This document shows, piece after piece, positions 1 through 4,670 of a DNA stretch of 7,461 nt. The notes beneath the pieces were generated by a model, which ran no database searches, was not told where the DNA came from, and was given only the letters and a program-made list of their open reading frames with translations. Source of the stretch: Clostridia bacterium (GTDB lineage Bacteria > Bacillota > Clostridia > Oscillospirales > Acutalibacteraceae). The stretch spans positions 1 through 7,461 of the forward strand of contig JAFWRV010000054.1 of NCBI GenBank assembly GCA_017519685.1, written 5' to 3'. Every line of letters starts with the position of its first letter. Position 1 is the first letter of the stretch. The translations under genes were made by a program, and so were the position numbers.

Positions 1-234
1 GCCGTCACAGAACGGAACCGCAACGGTCTTTCCCCTGCTGAGGGCATCCCCTATGACGGGAATGGTATCTATTTCGCTGCCCATTGAAACGAAAATCAGA
101 ATCTTTTCCGCGCGGGAATACTGACTGCTCTGCGTAATATAATTGAATATCTTTTTATCGGCGCTCTTTTTCTTCTCGGGAGACATTGAGTCTCTCAGCA
201 AAAGACTGCGCCTGCGGATTTCGGATTTAATCAT
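1..234 (-). CDS. 5-formyltetrahydrofolate cyclo-ligase, N-terminal part (cut by left edge)
   Basis: The visible 78 codons encode the start of a 5-formyltetrahydrofolate cyclo-ligase (MTHFS family, E. coli YgfA/Fau). This cytoplasmic enzyme uses ATP to convert 5-formyl-THF into 5,10-methenyl-THF and so returns the storage folate to the one-carbon pool. Seen: a basic N-terminus with the family pattern (IRRRSLLLRDSMS, residues 6-18), then a beta-strand ending in the folate-site motif FVSMGSEIDT (48-57), then GKTVAVP (68-74). The C-terminal glycine-rich ATP-binding motif lies outside the window and cannot be checked. The ATG (234-232) overlaps the TGA of the DJ-1 gene as ATGA. A GGAG at 243-246, inside that gene, sits 8 nt upstream, which suggests translational coupling. 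It is the third visible gene of the tmk operon. Family assignment is fairly sure from motif order and spacing; the rest of the protein is unseen. Confidence 0.85.
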   Translation of the reverse strand, partial: MIKSEIRRRSLLLRDSMSPEKKKSADKKIFNYITQSSQYSRAEKILIFVSMGSEIDTIPVIGDALSRGKTVAVPFCDG

Positions 235-773
235 TTGTAGCACTCCAGGGTGTTTCTGAGTTCTGAGGCAAAGTCCCCGCCCTTGAAATATGCTGTTACG
301 GCAAGACCGAATTCAACGGCGCTGCCCATTCCTCTGGCGGTTATAATGTTGCCGTCAGTACACACGTATTTATCGGGTATTTCCGCGCCCTCGAGATATT
401 TTTCAAACCCGGGGTAGCAGACGGCGGATTTTCCTCTGACAAGTCCTTTTTTACCGAGAATCATAGGAGCGGCGCATATCGCGGCGATAAGCTTTCCGGT
501 CGAGCTGCAGAAATCGAGCGCTCTCTGAACGCGGTCGCTTGCCATAAGGTTATTTGTGCCGGGCATTCCGCCGGGAAGAATGACTCCGTCAAGCCCGGTG
601 AAAGTTGCCTCCTCATCGTCAAGATCGCACTGAACGGTTATACCGTGGGAACCGGTTATATGTTTTGAACCTATACCCACGGTTTCGATATCTATACCGG
701 CTCTCCTGATAACATCGAGAGTCGCTATTCCTTCAACTTCTTCAAATCCCTCTGCGAAATAAATGTAAAGCAT
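231..773 (-). CDS. DJ-1/PfpI family protein (ThiJ-like, class I glutamine amidotransferase fold)
   Basis: This 180-residue protein is the usual length of the DJ-1 branch of the DJ-1/ThiJ/PfpI superfamily. Seen: a start like that of human DJ-1, with FAEGFEEVE placing the conserved acidic partner at Glu14. It continues with DVIRRAGI (20-27), the oxyanion-loop motif LPGGMPGTNNL (66-76), the nucleophile elbow AAICAAP with Cys100, and TARGMGSAVEFGLA (145-158). The residue equivalent to DJ-1 His126 appears to be Tyr120. No signal peptide is visible, so it is cytoplasmic. Family members are reported as glyoxalase III or deglycase enzymes, chaperones or redox sensors, and the deglycase role is disputed. 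The sequence does not decide between these. GGAGGAG at 778-784 sits 4 nt before the ATG. The gene starts 15 bp after tmk and overlaps the folate cyclo-ligase by 4 bp, so it is a middle operon gene. Family is sure; biochemical role is open. Confidence 0.93.
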   Translation of the reverse strand: MLYIYFAEGFEEVEGIATLDVIRRAGIDIETVGIGSKHITGSHGITVQCDLDDEEATFTGLDGVILPGGMPGTNNLMASDRVQRALDFCSSTGKLIAAICAAPMILGKKGLVRGKSAVCYPGFEKYLEGAEIPDKYVCTDGNIITARGMGSAVEFGLAVTAYFKGGDFASELRNTLECYK

Positions 774-788
774 TATTCTCCTCCGCTT

Positions 789-1454
789 TTATAAAAGTTC
801 TTTAATTGAATCGTAAATCTTTTCGTTGATTTCTTCGGGTGAAAGAGGCACGCCTCCGGCGGCGCATTCGATTTTCTTCCATCCGAGCGCCTGACAGGCG
901 TATTCCGCCGCCACGCGGCATCTCGCGAGATACCCGGTGTTTTTTTCGTGAATATCCTTTTTCGCCTCATCGCCCTCATATCTTCCGGTCATAAGTTTCT
1001 GTGAAACTTCAACCGGCATATCAAGATAAACGACCGCGTCGGGCTTCGGAATACCGAGTTTGTTATATTCGAAATCCTCAAGCCACTCAAGGTAGGTGTC
1101 CCATTCTTCACGGGGTGTTTTTGTCAGCTGATGATAGGCGTTTGAGGTTGTATATCTGTCGGCAAGGATAACTTTCCCGCCGAGATAGCTTTCTTTCCAA
1201 TAGCAGTTGTAACTTACGAATCTGTCAACCGCGTAAAACGATGAAGCGGCGTAGGCGTTGACATCCTCGGGCTTGTCCCCGAATCTGCCGGCGAGATACT
1301 GCTTGACAAGAATGCAGGCATCGTCATCGTAATTCGGCAGTTTGATAAACACACATTCTCTGCCTTCGGCGTCAAGACGGCTGCCGAGCAATTTCTCCTG
1401 AGTGGATTTTCCGCTCCCGTCAAGGCCTTCAATTACTATCAGTTTACCTTTCAT
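789..1454 (-). CDS. tmk: thymidylate kinase (dTMP kinase)
   Basis: This cytoplasmic P-loop kinase transfers phosphate from ATP to dTMP, giving dTDP for dTTP synthesis. With the start chosen here it is 221 residues, close to the usual 200-220. Seen: the P-loop IEGLDGSGKSTQ (8-19), the helix FYAVDRF (73-79) carrying the nucleobase-pocket Asp-Arg, and the catalytic-site motif ADRYTTSNAYHQ (98-109). The strand VVYLDMPVEVS (141-151) follows, then a LID-like basic/acidic stretch near 157-172 (GRYEGDEAKKDIHEKN). The frame is open upstream to a TTG at 1469, but the GGAGG lies inside that extension, 5 nt before the ATG at 1454, so the ATG is preferred. It leads the leftward operon and has a strong promoter just upstream. 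Another deoxynucleoside monophosphate kinase is possible but less likely given the motifs. Confidence 0.88.
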   Translation of the reverse strand: MKGKLIVIEGLDGSGKSTQEKLLGSRLDAEGRECVFIKLPNYDDDACILVKQYLAGRFGDKPEDVNAYAASSFYAVDRFVSYNCYWKESYLGGKVILADRYTTSNAYHQLTKTPREEWDTYLEWLEDFEYNKLGIPKPDAVVYLDMPVEVSQKLMTGRYEGDEAKKDIHEKNTGYLARCRVAAEYACQALGWKKIECAAGGVPLSPEEINEKIYDSIKELL

Positions 1455-1459
1455 AATTG

Positions 1460-1464
1460 CCTCC
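1460..1464 (-). promoter_or_regulatory. ribosome binding site that fixes the tmk start
   Basis: On the minus strand GGAGG ends 5 nt before the ATG at 1454. A longer reading from the TTG at 1469 would place this Shine-Dalgarno inside the coding sequence and leaves no comparable site upstream, so it decides the start in favour of the ATG. Confidence 0.8.
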
Positions 1465-1483
1465 GACAATAAATATTCAGCAT

Positions 1484-1512
1484 ATTATAACAAATGATTT
1501 TTAATAATGCAA
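1484..1512 (-). promoter_or_regulatory. sigma-A-type promoter for the tmk operon, extended -10
   Basis: Read on the minus strand, a perfect -10 TATAAT (1489-1484) is preceded directly by TGT, giving an extended -10 (TGn). A weaker -35, TTGCAT (1512-1507), lies 17 bp upstream. Transcription would begin near 1477, giving a short leader of about 20 nt before the tmk ATG. The call rests on hexamer match, spacing and position; start-site mapping is not available. Confidence 0.65.
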
Positions 1513-1556
1513 GTATGTAAAAATAAAAATTTATAAATAATACTAAATTACTTTTA

Positions 1557-1585
1557 TTGACATAATTTTTTTTATGTTGTAAAAT
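1557..1585 (+). promoter_or_regulatory. sigma-A-type promoter for the proS operon
   Basis: A perfect -35 TTGACA (1557-1562) is followed after exactly 17 bp by TAAAAT (1580-1585), a five-of-six match to the -10. The 50 bp upstream is almost entirely A and T and could act as an UP element. The start site would be near 1592, leaving a leader of about 30 nt, too short for a T-box or other riboswitch. A ribosome site AAGAGGT (1608-1614) lies 8 nt before the proS ATG. Confidence 0.7.
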
Positions 1586-1622
1586 ATACTTTAAAGAATT
1601 CCCGGATAAGAGGTAATGCTAT

Positions 1623-3347
1623 ATGAAAATTGACAAACTCGCAGGTGACAGATTCAAGGAAAGACCCTCCGATTGCGTGATTGACTCTCACGCTCTTATG
1701 ATCAGAGGCGGCTACATAAAAGGAGTAGCCAACGGCATTTATTCATCGTATATGCCCATGCGGAGAATAACCAGAAAAATTGAAAACATCATCCGCGAGG
1801 AAATGGACGCAATCGACGGTCAGGAAGTTCAGTTCCCGGTCGTTATGCCCGGCTCCCTCTGGGAGGAAAGCGGAAGATTCACAAGTATAGGAAGCGAGCT
1901 GTGCAGATTCAAGGACAGAAACGGTATCCCGATGGTCCTCGGCATGACACACGAGGAAGCGGCGGTTCAGCTCGTCAGGGAGAGCGCCAACACCTATACG
2001 AAATATCCGTTTATGATATATCAGATTCAGACTAAATTCCGCGATGAGGGAAGACCGAGAGCCGGTCTTATCAGAGTAAGGGAATTCACGATGAAGGACG
2101 CTTATTCTTTCCACACATCGCAGGAGGATCTTGAAAGATACTACAAAATCTGCTATGACGCATACAACAGGATTTTCGCGCGCTGCGGTATTCCCGAAGT
2201 TGTAACGGTCAAATCCGACAGCGGTATGATGGGAGGAAGCATTTCACACGAATATATGCTTCTGACTCCGATAGGCGAAGACTCAATCGCCATTTGCGGC
2301 GAATGTGATTACAGAGCAAATATGGAAGCCGCGGAATGTATAACGGAAAACAAATGCGAAGGCGAGGACAAACCTCTTGAGCTTGTTTATACGCCCGGCA
2401 TTCATACTATCGAGGATATCTGCAATTTCCTTCACACTCCGCTTGAGGAAAGCTGCAAAGCGGTTGTATATCAGAAAAATATGACCGATGAATATGTTAT
2501 CGTATTCATCCGCGGCGACCTTGATGTCAACGAAACCAAACTTACAAATTATCTCGGCGAAGAAGTTCATCCCGGTGAAATCACGGAAGACTGTGGTCTT
2601 TACGCCGGATTCATAGGCCCGTACGGAATAGATAAAGATAAATTCACCGTTATCATAGATAAATCGCTTGAAGGCACACACAATCTTTCCTGCGGCGCCA
2701 ACAAGCCGGAATATCACTACACGGGTCTTAAGATTTCACGCGACCTCGGTGATGTTGAATATGTTGAACTCGCGAAAATAACCGACGGCGGTATCTGCCC
2801 GAACTGCGGAAAACATTCAATCTCGATTTCAAGAGGCATTGAGGTCGGCAACATTTTCCAGCTTGGCACAAAATACACCAAATCGATGGGTATGCAGTAT
2901 CTCGACGCGGACGGAAATCTTCAGTACCCGATTATGGGATGCTACGGCATAGGTGTCGGCAGACTTGCCGCTTCTGTATGCGAGGTTCATCATGATGATT
3001 ACGGCCCGATATGGCCGATGAGCATTGCCCCCTGGCAGGTTCACATCTGCTGCCTGCGCTCCGACGATGAGGAATGCAAGGGATTCTCCGACAAGCTTTA
3101 TGAAGATATGCTGGGGGACAATATTGAAGTCCTTTATGACGACAGAAACATAAGACCCGGAGCGATGTTCTCCGACGCCGATCTTATCGGCGTTCCGGTC
3201 AGGGTTATAGTAAGCCCTCGCAACCTCGCCGAAAACCTATGCGAGGTTGTCACGAGGGACAAGGAAATAAACGAAAAAGTTCCCAAGGACGAAGTTATTC
3301 CTTTCGTCAGAAAACTCATTGCCGAGCGGCTCGCCGCCTGCAAGTAA
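1623..3347 (+). CDS. proS: prolyl-tRNA synthetase, bacterial type with editing domain
   Basis: This class II aminoacyl-tRNA synthetase charges tRNA-Pro with proline in the cytoplasm. Its 574 residues match the bacterial (type 1) form. Seen in order: motif 1 around residues 68-85 (FPVVMPGSLWEESGR), the proline/ATP-site THE (109-111), and motif 2 at 138-163 (TKFRDEGRPRAG, then REFTMKDAYSF). The inserted INS editing domain spans roughly 224-405, motif 3 is at 438-448 (MGCYGIGVGRL), and the anticodon-binding domain is about 468-570. In the INS domain Lys279 sits where the editing lysine of the E. coli enzyme lies, and a GANKPEYH segment (358-365) keeps the conserved His, so Ala-tRNA-Pro editing is probably intact. 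Cys pairs at 225/228 and 392/395 flank the insertion, as in many homologues. The ATG at 1623 has AAGAGGT 8 nt upstream. It is the first gene of a plus-strand cluster, with the lipase gene only 15 bp downstream. Confidence 0.97.
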   Translation: MKIDKLAGDRFKERPSDCVIDSHALMIRGGYIKGVANGIYSSYMPMRRITRKIENIIREEMDAIDGQEVQFPVVMPGSLWEESGRFTSIGSELCRFKDRNGIPMVLGMTHEEAAVQLVRESANTYTKYPFMIYQIQTKFRDEGRPRAGLIRVREFTMKDAYSFHTSQEDLERYYKICYDAYNRIFARCGIPEVVTVKSDSGMMGGSISHEYMLLTPIGEDSIAICGECDYRANMEAAECITENKCEGEDKPLELVYTPGIHTIEDICNFLHTPLEESCKAVVYQKNMTDEYVIVFIRGDLDVNETKLTNYLGEEVHPGEITEDCGLYAGFIGPYGIDKDKFTVIIDKSLEGTHNLSCGANKPEYHYTGLKISRDLGDVEYVELAKITDGGICPNCGKHSISISRGIEVGNIFQLGTKYTKSMGMQYLDADGNLQYPIMGCYGIGVGRLAASVCEVHHDDYGPIWPMSIAPWQVHICCLRSDDEECKGFSDKLYEDMLGDNIEVLYDDRNIRPGAMFSDADLIGVPVRVIVSPRNLAENLCEVVTRDKEINEKVPKDEVIPFVRKLIAERLAACK

Positions 3348-3350
3348 TCA

Positions 3351-3356
3351 GAGGTG
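3351..3356 (+). promoter_or_regulatory. ribosome binding site that favours a TTG start for the lipase
   Basis: GAGGTG matches the anti-Shine-Dalgarno sequence and ends 6 nt before the TTG at 3363. The in-frame GTG at 3354 lies inside this site and has no Shine-Dalgarno of its own upstream, so TTG is the likelier initiator. Confidence 0.65.
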
Positions 3357-3362
3357 TTTAAA

Positions 3363-4658
3363 TTGAAAACGATTAAAGTCGCAATAAGCGCGGCGCTCGC
3401 GGTTATCATCGCCTTGAGCTCTGTGTGTATCTCCGCTTATGCGGCTGACCGCAACGCTTCAGCGCTTCCGGAGACTTTTGACAACAGATATCCTTTTGTT
3501 TTTGTTCACGGATTCAACGGCTGGGGCAGCGCGGAAGGTCTTAATAATCTTATCCCCTACTGGGGCGCCACCTGCGGAGACCTGATGAAGTTTCTCGGTA
3601 AAAACGGATATGAATGCTACTCCGCGTCGGTAGGGCCGATTTCAAGCGCCTGGGACAGAGCCTGCGAGCTTTACGCTCAGCTTACCGGCACAACCGTTGA
3701 CTACGGCGCCGCTCACAGCGCGGAGCACGGTCACGACAGATACGGCAGAACATACGAGAAGCCGCTTTTTGAGGGATGGGGCCGGAAAGACAAAAACGGC
3801 GGCATCAAAAAAATCCATCTGATAGGCCACTCCTTCGGCGGCACCACAATAAGACTTTTCACCTATCTTATGACATACGGATGCAGCGAGGAAATCAAGG
3901 CGTCGCCCGATGATGTTTCTCCTCTTTTCAAAGGCGGTCAGGAAAAACTGATTTACAGTGTCACCTGTATCTGCACCCCGCACAACAGCGCGTCAACTTA
4001 TTATTTCGCCAAGGATCTGTACATTTTCGATCCGCTGATGGTTTTAAGCGCGCTCTATACCGGATTCATGGGAAGATCACTGCTCAACGGACGGGTTGTT
4101 GATTTCCACCTCGAGCAGTTCGGACTTTCAAACACTCCGGGTAAATATGACTGTGACGAATATTTCAAAGCGGTTAAGAATTTCCTTGAACACAGCGACG
4201 ATACCTGTCAGAGAGACCTCTGCCCCGACAGGATGCAGGAGCTCAACAATATGATTGAAATCAGCCCTCATATATATTATTTCTCCTACGCTTTTGACAC
4301 CACGGTTGAGGGTAAACTGACCGGCATACGTCTGCCGTCAATCACAACCAATCCGCTTATTGCTCCGATAAGCTGCTGGATTCTGTTCCACAGGGAATTC
4401 ACCGATTCACTCACAGGACAGGTTTATGATGAGGAATGGAAACCAAACGACTCACTCTGCAACACAATCTCCGAAACCTATCCGTTTGACGAGCCCCACA
4501 GGGACTATGACGAAACGGATGTCAAAACGGGTATATGGAATGTTATGCCTGTTTCCAAGGGAGACCACGGCACGGCAATCGGCTTACTTGCAAACAAAAA
4601 GGACCACGAGAAATTCTATCTCGCATTGGCTGAAAAGCTGAAAAATATCGAAAGGTAA
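3363..4658 (+). CDS. secreted triacylglycerol lipase, family I.5-like alpha/beta hydrolase
   Basis: This is a secreted esterase/lipase expected to hydrolyse acylglycerols or other long-chain esters outside the cell. With the TTG start it has 431 residues. Residues 1-27 form a Sec signal peptide: MKTIK, a hydrophobic core, and AYA before the predicted cut. The mature part resembles Geobacillus and staphylococcal lipases: FVHGFNGWG (47-55), GPISSAWDRACELYAQL (91-107), VDYGAAH and HGHDRYGRTY, the nucleophile elbow GHSFGG with Ser157, and a C-terminal FYLALAEKL. By comparison with recalled Geobacillus L1 lipase, the triad is Ser157, Asp363 (PNDS) and His402 (GDHG). The zinc ligands Asp98, His118, His124 and Asp280 are all kept. 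The calcium-site acidic residues after the catalytic His are not: HGTAIGLL stands where Geobacillus has HLEIIGVD. The mature chain has eleven cysteines, many for an exported enzyme. A GTG at 3354 would add three residues. It lies 15 bp after proS and 12 bp before the reductase gene. The natural ester is unknown. Confidence 0.9.
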   Translation: MKTIKVAISAALAVIIALSSVCISAYAADRNASALPETFDNRYPFVFVHGFNGWGSAEGLNNLIPYWGATCGDLMKFLGKNGYECYSASVGPISSAWDRACELYAQLTGTTVDYGAAHSAEHGHDRYGRTYEKPLFEGWGRKDKNGGIKKIHLIGHSFGGTTIRLFTYLMTYGCSEEIKASPDDVSPLFKGGQEKLIYSVTCICTPHNSASTYYFAKDLYIFDPLMVLSALYTGFMGRSLLNGRVVDFHLEQFGLSNTPGKYDCDEYFKAVKNFLEHSDDTCQRDLCPDRMQELNNMIEISPHIYYFSYAFDTTVEGKLTGIRLPSITTNPLIAPISCWILFHREFTDSLTGQVYDEEWKPNDSLCNTISETYPFDEPHRDYDETDVKTGIWNVMPVSKGDHGTAIGLLANKKDHEKFYLALAEKLKNIER

Positions 4659-4670
4659 AGGAAGAGCGCT

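Noticed and set aside
789..979. Open frame overlapping the tmk 3' end and reaching the DJ-1 start region
   Set aside because: It is a basic, low-complexity translation in a different frame of tmk, with no independent support.
1585..1590. Alternative -10 TATACT for the proS promoter
   Set aside because: It would give a 22-bp spacer from the perfect TTGACA, whereas TAAAAT at 1580-1585 gives the optimal 17 bp.
1586..1622. T-box or other riboswitch before proS
   Set aside because: The predicted leader is only about 30 nt and lacks a T-box sequence or a hairpin, so there is no room for such an element.
2283..2717. Long open frame on the minus strand inside proS (144 codons)
   Set aside because: It lies wholly antisense to a strongly supported synthetase gene, has no recognisable motif, and is explained by codon bias in the true gene.
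3363..3443. Lipoprotein signal for the lipase (Cys in the signal peptide)
   Set aside because: The residues before the Cys are Ser-Ser-Val, which do not fit a lipobox. The AYA cleavage site for signal peptidase I fits better.
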